A stretch of 64,000 nt of DNA from Sinomonas atrocyanea (GCF_030812675.1 NZ_JAUSTE010000010.1:62001-126000); one strand, 5' to 3'. Positions 16,077 through 27,876 are shown, numbered from the stretch's first letter. Program-made: numbers and translations. The notes: generated from the letters alone by a model not told the origin.

Positions 16077-16222
16077 TTAACTGGGATCCAAGTCGCTGTT
16101 CACCCGCGGAAACTCGCGATTTTCCGAAGCCAGGCTCTCCAATCAGTGACTTTCGCCCCCGGTGGTACAGACCACCTTCCCTAGCATGGAAGGACACGCC
16201 GACCCCACCGAAGGAGACCGAC

Positions 16223-18046
16223 ATGGGCGAAACTCGTCTGCCGCTGCTCGCGGAAGCCCCCACCACGTACGAGCCCCTGCTCTCCTGGGTCGAGGACATC
16301 GCCGAACTGACGAGGCCCGACCACATCCACTGGGTCGACGGCTCCGAGGCGGAGTACCGGCAGCTGACCGACGAGCTCGTCGCCGCTGGCACCCTCACCC
16401 GTCTGAACCCCGAGCTCTTCCCCAACTCCTTCGCGGCCTTCTCGGACCCCGCGGACGTGGCCCGCGTCGAGGAGCAGACCTTCATCTGCTCGCGGAACGA
16501 GCGCGACGCCGGCTTCACCAACAACTGGATGGACCCGGACGCCATGAAGGAGAAGCTCGAGGGCCTCTTCGACGGCTCCATGCGCGGCCGCACGATGTAC
16601 GTCATTCCGTTCGTCATGGGTCACCTCGACGCCGAGGACCCGAAGTTCGGCGTCGAGATCACCGACTCCGCCTACGTCGTGGCCTCGATGCGCATCATGG
16701 CGCGCATCGGCACCGACGTGCTGAAGAAGATGGAGGAGACCCGGGCGTTCTTCGTGCCGGCGCTGCACTCCGTGGGCGCCCCGCTCGAGGAGGGCCAGGA
16801 GGACGTGCCGTGGCCGTGCAACCCGGAGAAGTGGATCGTGCACTTCCCCGAGGAGCGCTCCATCTGGTCCTACGGCTCGGGCTACGGCGGCAACGCCCTG
16901 CTGGGCAAGAAGTGCTACGCCCTGCGTATCGCCTCCGTCATGGCACGGGACGAGGGCTGGCTGGCCGAGCACATGCTCATCCTCAAGCTCACAAGCCCCG
17001 AGAACAAGGTCTACAACATCGCCGCCGCGTTCCCGTCGGCCTGCGGCAAGACCAACCTCGCGCTCCTCGACCCGACTATCGAGGGCTGGAAGGTCGAGAC
17101 CCTCGGCGACGACATCACGTGGATGCGCTTCGGCAAGGACGGCGAGCTGCGCGCCGTCAACCCCGAGGCCGGCCTGTTCGGGGTGGCCCCCGGCACCGGC
17201 TGGGGCACCAACCCGAACGCGATGCGCGCCATCGCCAAGGGCAACAGCATCTTCACCAACGTCGCCCTCACCGACGACGGCGGCGTGTGGTGGGAGGGGA
17301 TGACCGAAGAGGTCCCCGCACACCTCACCGACTGGCAGGGCAACGACTGGACGCCGGACGCCGACCAGCCCGCCGCCCACCCCAACTCCCGGTTCTGCAC
17401 GCCGATCGACCAGATCGACATGCTGGCCCCCGAGTACTTCGCCCCGGACGGCGTCGAGGTCAACGCGATCCTCTTCGGCGGCCGCCGCAAGACCACTGTG
17501 CCGCTCGTGACGCAGTCGCACAGCTGGGCCCAGGGCATCTTCTACGGCGCCACGCTCTCCTCGGAGACCACCGCCGCCGCGGCCGGGGCCGTCGGCGTGG
17601 TCCGCCGCGACCCGATGGCGATGCTGCCGTTCATCGGCTACGACGCCGGCGACTACCTCGCCCACTGGGTGCGGGTCTCCGCGAAGGCCAACCCCGCGAA
17701 GCTGCCCAAGATCTTCCTCGTGAACTGGTTCCGCCGCACCCGGGACGGCGGGTTCGCGTGGCCCGGATTCGGCGACAACAGCCGTGTCCTCAAGTGGGCC
17801 ATCGAGCGCATCGAGGGCACCGCCGACGCGGCCGAGACGCCGATCGGCTTCGTGCCCACGCCGTCGAGCCTGGACCTCACCGGCCTCGACATGACCGAGG
17901 CCGAGGTCGACGAGGCGGTCCGCTTCGACCGCGACGAGTGGCTCAACGAGCTCCCCGGCCTCACCGAGTGGTTCGAGCGGTTCGGCGGCTCGCTGCCGAA
18001 GAGCATCACCGCCGAGCTCGACTCCCTCAAGACCCGTCTCGCCTGA
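16223..18046 (+). CDS. pckG: phosphoenolpyruvate carboxykinase (GTP)
   Basis: A 607-residue GTP-dependent PEP carboxykinase (EC 4.1.1.32), converting oxaloacetate and GTP to PEP, GDP and CO2: the entry step of gluconeogenesis, in the cytoplasm. The P-loop with reactive cysteine is [13 protein letters not shown] (near 270). Other family blocks include [29 protein letters not shown] and [16 protein letters not shown]. Full length for the family (about 600). ATG with AAGGAG 5-10 nt upstream. The upstream region contains a CRP-like site and a palindrome. A strong terminator follows, so it is monocistronic. The next gene also handles PEP. Confidence 0.98.
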   Translation: MGETRLPLLAEAPTTYEPLLSWVEDIAELTRPDHIHWVDGSEAEYRQLTDELVAAGTLTRLNPELFPNSFAAFSDPADVARVEEQTFICSRNERDAGFTNNWMDPDAMKEKLEGLFDGSMRGRTMYVIPFVMGHLDAEDPKFGVEITDSAYVVASMRIMARIGTDVLKKMEETRAFFVPALHSVGAPLEEGQEDVPWPCNPEKWIVHFPEERSIWSYGSGYGGNALLGKKCYALRIASVMARDEGWLAEHMLILKLTSPENKVYNIAAAFPSACGKTNLALLDPTIEGWKVETLGDDITWMRFGKDGELRAVNPEAGLFGVAPGTGWGTNPNAMRAIAKGNSIFTNVALTDDGGVWWEGMTEEVPAHLTDWQGNDWTPDADQPAAHPNSRFCTPIDQIDMLAPEYFAPDGVEVNAILFGGRRKTTVPLVTQSHSWAQGIFYGATLSSETTAAAAGAVGVVRRDPMAMLPFIGYDAGDYLAHWVRVSAKANPAKLPKIFLVNWFRRTRDGGFAWPGFGDNSRVLKWAIERIEGTADAAETPIGFVPTPSSLDLTGLDMTEAEVDEAVRFDRDEWLNELPGLTEWFERFGGSLPKSITAELDSLKTRLA

Positions 18047-18086
18047 GACGGCCATGACCCCGGCGGTTTAGACGGCGCCGGTCTTC

Positions 18087-18123
18087 AGGAGGGCTGCCCC
18101 GCTGCACACGGGGCGGCCCTCCT
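18087..18123 (+). terminator. pckG terminator
   Basis: A 15-bp stem (one G-T pair), AGGAGGGCTGCCCCG with CGGGGCGGCCCTCCT, and a 7-nt loop, followed by a T-rich stretch (ACTCTTT): a good intrinsic terminator 40 bp after the pckG stop. Confidence 0.88.
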
Positions 18124-18139
18124 ACTCTTTCCGCGGGCG

Positions 18140-18200
18140 CCTCCTGCGGGTGGCCTCCTGAGAGTCACCTTCCGGGGGTCACCTCCTGCGGGTGGCCTCC
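18140..18200. repeat. 14-bp tandem array, locus 2 (about 4 units)
   Basis: About four 14-bp units (CCTCCTGCGGGTGG, CCTCCTGAGAGTCA, CCTTCCGGGGGTCA, CCTCCTGCGGGTGG) plus a decayed fragment lie between the pckG terminator and the next gene. The phase is shifted relative to locus 1 but the unit is the same family. Confidence 0.8.
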
Positions 18201-18232
18201 CCGTGGCGGGGATGCGGCGGTACGTTGGAGCG

Positions 18233-20683
18233 ATGGACGACGGCGTCTCCTCACCTCGTGTCCTCCCGCTCGCCTCGGTGGGCGCTGACGACCTGCCCGC
18301 GGTGGGCGGCAAGGGCGCGAACCTCGGGGAACTGGTGGCCGCCGGGCTCCCGGTCCCGCCCGGGTTCGTCGTGACCACCGCGGCGTACCGCGCGCACGCC
18401 TCAGCCGCCGGACTCGACCCGGCGGCCGCCGCGGCGGATCCGGCCCGCGCCCGGGACCTCCTGACGCGCACGCCCCTCGCCCCCGCAACGCGGCACGGAA
18501 TCGCCGCCGCCCTGACGGACCTCGGACCGGAGGGCACCCGCGTCGCCGTCCGGTCCAGCGCGACAGCCGAGGACCTTCCCGGTGCGGCGTTCGCCGGGCA
18601 GCAGGACACCTTCCTGGACGTGACGGGCACGGACGAGGTGCTCGACGCCGTCCGCCGCTGCTGGGCCTCGCTCTGGACGGACCGGGCGGTGGCGTACCGG
18701 CAGCGCCAGGGGATCGGGCCGGAGGAGGTCGCGATCGCCGTCGTGGTCCAGCGCATGGTCCCGGCCCAGGCCGCCGGCGTGCTCTTCACGGCCAATCCGC
18801 TCACGGGCCGCCGCGCGGAGCTCGTGGTCGATGCCGCCCCGGGCCTCGGCGACGCCGTCGTCTCGGGCGAGGTCACCCCCGAGCACCTCGTCGTCGGCCG
18901 CGACGGTGCCGTGCGCTCGGTGCTGCCGCGGTACGAGGGCGCATCCCGCGTCCTCTCCGACGCCGCCGCCGCGCAGCTGGCCGCCCTCGCGGTCAGGGCC
19001 GAGGGGCACTTCAGCGGCCTCGCGGGCGAGGAGGTGCCGCAGGACATCGAATGGGCGCTCGCGGACGGGCGGATCAGCCTTGTCCAGGCCCGGCCCATGA
19101 CGGCGCTCCCGCCGGAGCCGCCGGAACTGGGCCGGATCCAGCGGACCGTGGGCCCGTTCTTCCTCGAGATGTTCGCGGTCCGGCCGTACCCCCTGGACGT
19201 CACCGGATGGCTCGCCCGCGGCGTGCTGCCGATGCTGGACCTCATGGCCGGCAGCATCGGGGTCCGCTTCCCGCCGCTCGGCCAGGTGATCCGGGAGCGC
19301 GAGGGCTTCCCGCTCCAGCTCGTCCCCCCTCGGCCCAGGCCGAGCCTGCCCATGGTCGGGGCACCGCTCTCTCTGGCACGGCGCGCGCGCCGGTACGACG
19401 TCCGCCGGTGGACCGCGGACCCGCTCCTGGCCGAGTTCGACGCCGCGGTGGCCGCCCTCGAGGCCGAGGACCCGGCCGCGCTCCCGTGGCCCGACCTCGT
19501 GCGGCGCGTGGACCGCTGCAATGCCTCGCTGGAGCCGGTGGCCAGGATCCGGGTGCGCTACCTGCCCTCGGCATTCGTCCCCTTCGCCCCGCTCCGTCTC
19601 CTGCTCGCCGCGCTCGGGCTCGGACGGCTCGCGTCGCCGCTCGTGGCGGGCGAGCGGACGCGGACGCGGGACGGCAACGACGCGCTCGAGTCGCTCGCCG
19701 GCGTCGTCCGCGCCGACCCGGAGCTGGCCCGCGCGGCGGCCGGGCCGGACCCCGCCGAATTCCTCCGCGCCGTCCGGCACCGCCCCGAGTTCGCAGGCTT
19801 TGCGGCAGAGCTGGACGCCTTCCTCGCCGAGTACGGGCACCGGGAGTCGGTCAGCGTGCTCCTGGCCACGGCGCCCACGTGGCGCGACGATCCCACCCCG
19901 GTCGCCGCGATCCTGATGTCCCTCGCGGCCGCGCCACCGGAGGGCCCCATGCCCGACAGGGCCGCGGAGGCCCTCTCGGAGCTCCTCGCCCACCCGCTCC
20001 TGCGGCCACGGCGCGCCGCGGCGGCCGCCCGCGCGGTGGTCGGCGCGTGCCGCCGCGGGCTCGCCTTCCGTGAGGACACCCACTTCCACGCCGCCCGGCT
20101 GCTGCCGCCGCTGCGCCACACCTTCCTCGAGCTCGGCCGCAGGCTCTCAGAGGTGGACGCCCTGGCGGCCCCCGAGGACGTGTTCCACCTCCGCTTCGAG
20201 GAGCTGGCCGCCCTTGCGGATCCGGTGGTGATGGACGACGCCGAGGCCGCCCGGGTGCGCGGCCTCGCCGCCCGCAGGGCGCGGCTGAGGCGGGAGTATG
20301 CGGGCGTGCCGATGCTCGACCCGGGGCTCTTTGCCCCGGCCCGCGCCGGAGCGGACGCCGCCGGCGCCCTGCTCTCGGGGACGCCGGCGAGCGGCGGGGT
20401 CGCTGAGGGGCCCGTGCGGGTGGTTTCCGGCCCCGAGGCCTTCGCCTCCCTGCGGGCAGGGGAGGTGCTGGTGTGCCCCAACACGAACCCCTCGTGGACC
20501 CCGCTGTTCGCCCGGGCGGCGGCGGTGGTCGTGGACACCGGCGGGCTGGGGTCCCACGCGGCGATCGTCGCCCGGGAGTACGGGGTGCCGGCCGTCATGG
20601 CGACCGGGCATGGAACGTCCGCGCTGCGGGACGGACAGCGCGTCCGAGTCGACGGCACCCGGGGGCGCGTCGACCTTCTGTGA
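18233..20683 (+). CDS. PEP-utilizing enzyme, rifampin-phosphotransferase-like architecture
   Basis: An 816-residue protein with three parts. An N-terminal PPDK/PEP-synthase ATP-grasp domain spans about 1-305 (VGGKGANLGEL, ATAEDLPGAAFAGQQDTFLD, DIEWALADG). A long middle domain spans about 310-720 and includes YGHRE...PTWRDDP and REDTHFHAARLLPPLR. A C-terminal swivelling phosphohistidine domain has the catalytic His near 775 (GGLGSHAAIVAREYGVPAV). It lacks the C-terminal PEP-binding barrel of PpsA/PPDK. The order ATP-grasp, substrate domain, His is that of rifampin phosphotransferases, which transfer the beta-phosphate of ATP. Whether rifamycins are the substrate is unknown. The ATG at 18233 follows TACGTT by 6 nt; a GTG at 18203 is less likely. 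Confidence 0.88.
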   Translation: MDDGVSSPRVLPLASVGADDLPAVGGKGANLGELVAAGLPVPPGFVVTTAAYRAHASAAGLDPAAAAADPARARDLLTRTPLAPATRHGIAAALTDLGPEGTRVAVRSSATAEDLPGAAFAGQQDTFLDVTGTDEVLDAVRRCWASLWTDRAVAYRQRQGIGPEEVAIAVVVQRMVPAQAAGVLFTANPLTGRRAELVVDAAPGLGDAVVSGEVTPEHLVVGRDGAVRSVLPRYEGASRVLSDAAAAQLAALAVRAEGHFSGLAGEEVPQDIEWALADGRISLVQARPMTALPPEPPELGRIQRTVGPFFLEMFAVRPYPLDVTGWLARGVLPMLDLMAGSIGVRFPPLGQVIREREGFPLQLVPPRPRPSLPMVGAPLSLARRARRYDVRRWTADPLLAEFDAAVAALEAEDPAALPWPDLVRRVDRCNASLEPVARIRVRYLPSAFVPFAPLRLLLAALGLGRLASPLVAGERTRTRDGNDALESLAGVVRADPELARAAAGPDPAEFLRAVRHRPEFAGFAAELDAFLAEYGHRESVSVLLATAPTWRDDPTPVAAILMSLAAAPPEGPMPDRAAEALSELLAHPLLRPRRAAAAARAVVGACRRGLAFREDTHFHAARLLPPLRHTFLELGRRLSEVDALAAPEDVFHLRFEELAALADPVVMDDAEAARVRGLAARRARLRREYAGVPMLDPGLFAPARAGADAAGALLSGTPASGGVAEGPVRVVSGPEAFASLRAGEVLVCPNTNPSWTPLFARAAAVVVDTGGLGSHAAIVAREYGVPAVMATGHGTSALRDGQRVRVDGTRGRVDLL

Positions 20684-20686
20684 CGG

Positions 20687-20809
20687 TTGAGGGGTCATGT
20701 CCCTGCCTTGAGGGGTCAGAAGACAGCGATGAGGGGTCAGGTCCTCTCGACACCTGACCCCTCATCGTGGGGATATGACCCCTCATCGTGGGGATATGAC
20801 CCCTCAGGA
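20687..20809. repeat. three-tier dyad of GAGGGGTCA / TGACCCCTC with 21-bp spacing
   Basis: GAGGGGTCA occurs at 20689, 20710 and 20731. Its complement TGACCCCTC occurs at 20755, 20776 and 20797. Each set is spaced by exactly 21 bp and mirrored about position 20747. The array fills the gap between two convergent genes. Confidence 0.85.
20728..20766. terminator. bidirectional terminator hairpin at the centre of the dyad
   Basis: A perfect 15-bp stem, GATGAGGGGTCAGGT with ACCTGACCCCTCATC and a 9-nt loop, between the convergent PEP-enzyme and ClpC-type genes. Confidence 0.75.
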
Positions 20810-23494
<2,685 letters not shown>

Positions 23495-23557
23495 CAGTTG
23501 TCCTCCGAGGGATATCGTGCGGTGGCGTTGGAGCGGGCTGGGGCTACAACGGTAGAA

Positions 23558-23578
23558 GTTGAGTTACTTACGCTCAAG
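23558..23578. promoter_or_regulatory. HAIR element (HspR operator)
   Basis: GTTGAGT-N7-GCTCAAG matches the HspR-associated inverted repeat CTTGAGT-N7-ACTCAAG with one change per arm. On the minus strand it overlaps a TTGAGC -35 box spaced 17 bp from TACCGT, upstream of the ClpC-type gene. HspR represses clpB/dnaK genes through HAIR in Streptomyces and mycobacteria. It also lies 73 bp upstream of the divergent poxB start. Confidence 0.75.
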
Positions 23579-23650
23579 TTCAACGCTGTGTCCGACGAGA
23601 TATTCCCGAGGGGTATCGGTGCTCTGCGCCACACGGCTAGGTTGAGGACC

Positions 23651-25375
23651 ATGACGACCATCGCGCAGAACATCGTCGAGACCCTCGCAGCCAACGGGGT
23701 CCGCCGCGTCTACGGCCTCCCGGGCGACTCGCTCAACGGCTTCACGGACGCGCTCCGGGCCACGCCGAGCATCGACTGGGTCCACGTGCGGCACGAGGAG
23801 GCGGGGGCCTTCGCCGCGGCGGCCGAGGCCGCGCTCACCGGGGAGATCGCCGTCTGCGCAGGCTCCGCGGGGCCGGGGAACCTCCACCTCATCAACGGCC
23901 TCTACGACGCCAACCGCTCCCGCGTGCCCGTCCTCGCGATCGCTGCCCACATCCCCTCAGCCGAGATCGGCTCGAACTACTTCCAGGAGACGCACCCGCA
24001 GGAGGTCTTCCGCGAGTGCAGCGTCTACGCCGAGCAGGTCACCGACCCGGCGCAGATGCCCCGCATCCTCGAGATCGCCATGCGCACCGCGATCGAGAAG
24101 CGGGGCGTCGCGGTGGTGGTCCTGTCCGGCGACGTGGGGCTGACGTCGACGAACTCGGACCGGGTCACGGTGGTGCGCCGGACCCGGCCGCGCGTGGTGC
24201 CCAACGAGGCGGAGCTGCGCGAGGCCGCGGGGATCCTCAACGCCGCAGGCAAGGTCACGATCCTCGCCGGCGCCGGCGTCGAGGGCGCCCATGACGAGGT
24301 GGTGGCGCTCGCAGACGCGCTCGGCGCTCCGATCGTGCACGCCATGCGCGGCAAGGAGTTCATCGAGTACGACAACCCGTTCGACGTCGGCATGACCGGC
24401 CTCCTCGGCTTCTCCTCGGGCTACCGGGCCATGGAGGACTGCGACGCCCTGCTCATGCTCGGCACCGACTTCCCGTACCAGCAGTTCTTCCCGTCCAGGG
24501 CCAAGGTCATCCAGGTCGACCTCCGCGGCGAGCAGCTCGGCCGGCGCGTGCCGCTCGACCTCGGCCTCGTCGGCGACGTCCGGGACACTGCGGCGGCGCT
24601 CCTTCCGCTCGTGCCGCGCAAGAAGCGGCGCACCCACCTCGAGTCCTCGCTCAAGCACTACGCCAAGGCCCGGTCCAAGCTCGACGACCTCGCGACCCCG
24701 ACCAAGAAGGGCCAGCCGCTGCACCCGCAGTTCGTCACCCGCACCCTCGATCGGCTCGCGGCCGACGACGCGGTCTTCACGGCGGACGTCGGCACCCCCG
24801 TCATCTGGGCGGCCCGCTACCTGACCATGAACGGCCGACGCCGGCTGGTCGGCTCGTTCACGCACGGTTCCATGGCGAACGCCCTGCCGCACGCGATGGG
24901 CGCCCAGGCCGCGTTCCGCGGCAGGCAGGTCGTGGCGCTCGCGGGCGACGGCGGGCTCTCGATGCTCATGGGCGAGCTCCTGACGCTCGTCCAGAACCGG
25001 CTGCCGGTGAAGCTCGTGGTCTTCAACAACGCGTCGCTGAACTTCATCGAGCTCGAGATGAAGTCCGTGGGATTCGTGAACTTCGGCACGGGCCTGGACA
25101 ACCCGAACTTCGCGGCGGTTGCCGAGGCGATGGGCATCAAGGGGGTGCGGGTCAACGACTCCTCCGAGCTCGAGGCGGGACTCGCGGAGGCCCTCGCGCA
25201 CGACGGGCCGGCGCTCGTGGACGTGGCGACGATGCGCGAGGAACTCGCCATGCCGCCGACGATCACCGCCCAGCAGGCCGGAGGGTTCACGCTCTACGCC
25301 CTGAGGACCGTCCTCTCGGGCCGCGGGGACGAGGTGCTTGACCTCGCGCGGGCCAACTGGCGGCGGGTCTTCTAA
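23651..25375 (+). CDS. poxB: pyruvate dehydrogenase (quinone) / pyruvate oxidase
   Basis: A 574-residue ThDP- and FAD-dependent enzyme closely resembling E. coli PoxB, converting pyruvate and a quinone to acetate and CO2 at the membrane. The catalytic Glu lies in VRHEEAGAF (near 45). The ThDP motif is GDG...NN (ALAGDGGLSM to VVFNNASLNF). PoxB-like blocks follow: LEMKSVGF, DPALVDV-type DVATMREELAMPP, and a membrane-binding-type C-terminus (FTLYALRTVLSGRGDEVLDL). The ATG follows TAGGTT by 8 nt with only a weak ribosome site, so it is probably leaderless. It is divergent from the ClpC-type gene; the HAIR element in between could affect both. Confidence 0.93.
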   Translation: MTTIAQNIVETLAANGVRRVYGLPGDSLNGFTDALRATPSIDWVHVRHEEAGAFAAAAEAALTGEIAVCAGSAGPGNLHLINGLYDANRSRVPVLAIAAHIPSAEIGSNYFQETHPQEVFRECSVYAEQVTDPAQMPRILEIAMRTAIEKRGVAVVVLSGDVGLTSTNSDRVTVVRRTRPRVVPNEAELREAAGILNAAGKVTILAGAGVEGAHDEVVALADALGAPIVHAMRGKEFIEYDNPFDVGMTGLLGFSSGYRAMEDCDALLMLGTDFPYQQFFPSRAKVIQVDLRGEQLGRRVPLDLGLVGDVRDTAAALLPLVPRKKRRTHLESSLKHYAKARSKLDDLATPTKKGQPLHPQFVTRTLDRLAADDAVFTADVGTPVIWAARYLTMNGRRRLVGSFTHGSMANALPHAMGAQAAFRGRQVVALAGDGGLSMLMGELLTLVQNRLPVKLVVFNNASLNFIELEMKSVGFVNFGTGLDNPNFAAVAEAMGIKGVRVNDSSELEAGLAEALAHDGPALVDVATMREELAMPPTITAQQAGGFTLYALRTVLSGRGDEVLDLARANWRRVF

Positions 25376-25392
25376 GAGCTGGCGTCCCGGGG

Positions 25393-25758
25393 TCAGTCTG
25401 CCGCATCGAAGGCCTCGCGGGCTTCCAGGATGGTCGCGGCGTGGCTCTCGGCCCACGCGCGCACCGCCTCGAGCGGCGCCAGCAGGCTGCGCCCCAGGGG
25501 TGTGAGCGTGTACTCGACGCGCACGGGGACCTCGGCGAAGACGGCGCGCGAGACGAGGCCGTCCCGCTCAAGGGTGCGGAGCGTCTGGGTGAGCACCTTC
25601 GGCGTCACGCCCCCGATATCGGCCCGCACCTCGGAGAACCGCCGCGGACCGTCCTTCAGCGACTGGAACACGAGCGGTGTCCACTTGTCCCCGATCCGTT
25701 GGAGGACCACGCGGGAGGGGCAGGCCGGATCCATGACGTCGAAGGGGATGGTTTCCAT
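25393..25758 (-). CDS. HxlR-family transcriptional regulator
   Basis: A 121-residue winged-helix protein of the HxlR/YodB family. It has the typical VLQRIGDKWTPLVFQSLKDG start of the DNA-binding domain, RFSEVRADIGGVTPKVLTQT as helix-turn-helix, and the VEYTLTPLGRSLL wing. Such regulators often sense electrophiles, oxidants or formaldehyde and control a divergent reductase, as here. The ATG follows TATAGT by 6 nt (leaderless) with TTGATA 18 bp further upstream. A GTATC-N5-GATAC operator candidate overlaps that -35 box. Confidence 0.92.
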   Translation of the reverse strand: METIPFDVMDPACPSRVVLQRIGDKWTPLVFQSLKDGPRRFSEVRADIGGVTPKVLTQTLRTLERDGLVSRAVFAEVPVRVEYTLTPLGRSLLAPLEAVRAWAESHAATILEAREAFDAAD

Positions 25759-25787
25759 GAGGAAACTATAGAACGTTGAAGTAGCTG

Positions 25788-25802
25788 GTATCAATTGGAT
25801 AC
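25788..25802. promoter_or_regulatory. candidate HxlR operator
   Basis: GTATCAATTGGATAC is a perfect 5-bp-arm dyad with a 5-bp centre between the divergent hxlR-type and oxidoreductase genes. It overlaps the -35 box of the regulator and lies 41 bp before the oxidoreductase start. Confidence 0.6.
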
Positions 25803-25842
25803 TGTGGTTTCCGTCCACGACATCGAGCACCGAGGAGCCCTC

Positions 25843-26451
25843 ATGAAGATCGCCGTCTACGGAGCCACCGGAATGGTGGGGAGCCAGATCGTCGCCGAGG
25901 CCGCGCGCCGCGGCCACGAGGTGACCGCCATCAGCCGCAAGGGTGCCCCGGTGGAGGGGGCCGCCGTCGTGCGCGCCGCCGAACTGGCTGACACGGATGC
26001 GTTCCGCGAGATCGCGGAGGCGAACGACGCGGTGGTGCTGGCGACGGCGCCCGACCGCACCGGCGGGCCGCGGGAGCCCTACATCGACGCGCACCGCGCG
26101 ATCGCCGCGGTGCCGACCGCAGCCAGGCTCTACCTGGTGGGCGGCTTCGGCGGGCTCTCGACGCCGGACGGCACCCGCATCAAGGACACTCCGGGCTTCC
26201 CGGCGGAGTACAAGGGCGAGTCGGACGCGGCGTTCGCCGCCTACGAGGCCCTGCGGGACGCGGGCGCGGACCTCACCGTCCAGGCTCCCGCGGCCGTCAT
26301 CGCGCCGGGGGAGCGCACCGGCAAGTACGTCACCGCTGTCGGCGTGCCGGCCGCGGGCGAGTCGATCTCGTCGCAGGACTTCGCGGTCGCCGCGCTGGAC
26401 GAGCTCGAGCAGCCCCAGTTCCGCGGGACGTTCTTCACCGCCGCCAACTGA
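25843..26451 (+). CDS. NAD(P)-binding Rossmann-fold oxidoreductase
   Basis: A 202-residue atypical short-chain dehydrogenase/NmrA-like protein. A GATGMVGSQIVAEAARRGH nucleotide motif is at residues 7-25, followed by strands ending in ISRK and LATAPD, then LYLVGGFGGLSTPDG near 100. Proteins of this group bind NAD(P)H and act as redox sensors or reductases; the substrate is unknown. ATG with GAGGAG 8-13 nt upstream, preferred over an in-frame ATG at 25795. Divergence from an HxlR regulator with a shared operator suggests induction by reactive electrophiles. A long perfect terminator follows. Confidence 0.85.
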   Translation: MKIAVYGATGMVGSQIVAEAARRGHEVTAISRKGAPVEGAAVVRAAELADTDAFREIAEANDAVVLATAPDRTGGPREPYIDAHRAIAAVPTAARLYLVGGFGGLSTPDGTRIKDTPGFPAEYKGESDAAFAAYEALRDAGADLTVQAPAAVIAPGERTGKYVTAVGVPAAGESISSQDFAVAALDELEQPQFRGTFFTAAN

Positions 26452-26470
26452 CGTCCGGGCGCGCCTGCGC

Positions 26471-26519
26471 GTCGAGCCGCCACCCTGATGCCTTCCAGAG
26501 CGCAGGGTGGCGGCTCGAC
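26471..26519. terminator. bidirectional terminator
   Basis: A perfect 17-bp stem GTCGAGCCGCCACCCTG / CAGGGTGGCGGCTCGAC with a 15-nt loop lies between the convergent oxidoreductase and hmp genes. Confidence 0.88.
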
Positions 26520-26550
26520 GCCGTCGTGGGGAGGGCGGCTGCCCTGGGGC

Positions 26551-27777
26551 TCAGTTCGCCGAGGCCAGCCAGAGGTCGGGGCCGAAGACCTCGTAGTGGA
26601 TGTTCGTGGCGGGGATGCCCTTGGCGATCGCCTGGGAGCGGACCTTCTGCATGAACGGCAGTGGCCCGCACAGGTACACGCTGGCGTCCTCGGGCAGATC
26701 GATCTCGGCGAGGTTCATGAAGCCCTCGTGCGTGTCCAGGCGGCCGGAGCCGCCGCCGGCGCCGGCGCCGGCGCCGACCGGGGCCAGCTCGGGCTGGGCC
26801 TGCTCGAGCCAGACCTTCAGGTGCGCGCCGTCGATCTTCTCCACGTCCCGGAGCATCTGGTCCGAGAGCGCCCACGTGTCGAGGCTGCGGTCCGCGTGGA
26901 GCGCGAGGACCTCGCGGCCCGAGCCGTTGGTGGCCAGGGCGCGCAGGATCGAGGCGGCCGGGGTGCAGCCGATCCCGGCGGTCGCGAGCACGAGGGGGCC
27001 GTCGCCGTCGTCCAGCGTCACGTCGCCGTACGGGTTGGAGAGCTCGACGACGTCGCCCACCTGGATCTTCTCGTGCATCACCGGCGAGACCTCGCCGCCG
27101 TCGTTGAACTTGGTGGTGATGACGCGGCGCTCGGTCGACTCGGCGTCGGCGGAGAGCGTGTACTGGCGTGCCTGGAGGAGTCCGTCCGCGACCGGGATGC
27201 GCACCGAGACGAACTGCCCGGGCTGGCCGGGGGTGGCCGGGGTATCGTCCGCGGGCTCGAAGACGAACGTCATGGTGGTGGGGCTCGCGGGGACCTTCTC
27301 GACGACCCGCCACGGCATCCACATCTTCGTGTTCGCCTGCTTGGCGTAGAGGCCCTTCTCGATCTTGACGAGCGCGTCCGCCATGAGCCAGTAGACCTCG
27401 GTCCAGGCGGCCGCAACCTCGTCGGTGACCGCGTCGCCGAGGTCCTCGGCGATGGCCTCGAAGAGGTACTTGTAGACGATCTGGTACTGGTCCTCGGTGA
27501 TGCCGAGCGAGGTGTGCTTGTGGGCGATGCGGCTCAGGACCGCCTCGGGGAGGGTGTCCGGGTTGCTGATGAGGTGGCTCGCGAACGCGGCGATGGCGCC
27601 GGCGAGGGCCTGGCGCTGCGTGCCGTTGGCCTGGTTGGCGCGCGAGAACGTCCCGTTGAGCAGCTCGGGGTGCGCGGCGAACATCTTCTGGTAGAACAGC
27701 GGCGTGATCTCGCCGATGCGGCTGCCGACCAGGGGCAGGGTGGCCTCGATGACGGGGCGCGCGGTATCCGAGAGCAT
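26551..27777 (-). CDS. hmp: flavohemoprotein, nitric oxide dioxygenase
   Basis: A 408-residue flavohemoglobin that oxidises NO to nitrate with O2 and NAD(P)H. The globin domain (about 1-140) has distal Tyr in TPLFYQKMF and proximal His in RIAHKHTSLGI. The FAD domain has RQYTLSA. The NAD domain has GIGCTPAASIL and the C-terminal YEVFGPDLW. A Gly/Ala insertion (VGAGAGAGGGSG, near 335) is unusual and probably a surface loop. ATG with GAGGAG upstream. It lies downstream of nsrR on the same strand, with inverted repeats resembling NsrR sites in the gap. Confidence 0.96.
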   Translation of the reverse strand: MLSDTARPVIEATLPLVGSRIGEITPLFYQKMFAAHPELLNGTFSRANQANGTQRQALAGAIAAFASHLISNPDTLPEAVLSRIAHKHTSLGITEDQYQIVYKYLFEAIAEDLGDAVTDEVAAAWTEVYWLMADALVKIEKGLYAKQANTKMWMPWRVVEKVPASPTTMTFVFEPADDTPATPGQPGQFVSVRIPVADGLLQARQYTLSADAESTERRVITTKFNDGGEVSPVMHEKIQVGDVVELSNPYGDVTLDDGDGPLVLATAGIGCTPAASILRALATNGSGREVLALHADRSLDTWALSDQMLRDVEKIDGAHLKVWLEQAQPELAPVGAGAGAGGGSGRLDTHEGFMNLAEIDLPEDASVYLCGPLPFMQKVRSQAIAKGIPATNIHYEVFGPDLWLASAN

Positions 27778-27824
27778 TGCGACTCCTCAAGCATGGGGCT
27801 GGTCCCCGCGGCGGGGACTTGGTT

Positions 27825-27848
27825 AATTCGCATCTGCGATGCTGAATT
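27825..27848 (-). promoter_or_regulatory. candidate NsrR operator at the hmp promoter
   Basis: An imperfect dyad, AATTCGCATC on one side and GATGCTGAATT on the other, lies 48 bp upstream of hmp. Its GATGC-centred form resembles NsrR sites. With nsrR next door this is the likely NO-responsive repressor site. Confidence 0.6.
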
Positions 27849-27859
27849 GATCCCAAGTC

Positions 27860-27876
27860 TTCTACCTGTTGTAGAA
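27860..27876. promoter_or_regulatory. second inverted repeat upstream of hmp
   Basis: TTCTAC-CTGTT-GTAGAA, perfect 6-bp arms, lies 12 bp beyond the NsrR-like dyad. It could be another regulator site or part of the nsrR transcript end. Confidence 0.4.

Noticed and set aside
18233-20683. Calling the PEP enzyme a PEP synthase (PpsA)
   Set aside because: It lacks the C-terminal PEP-binding barrel, and the phosphohistidine domain is at the extreme C-terminus.
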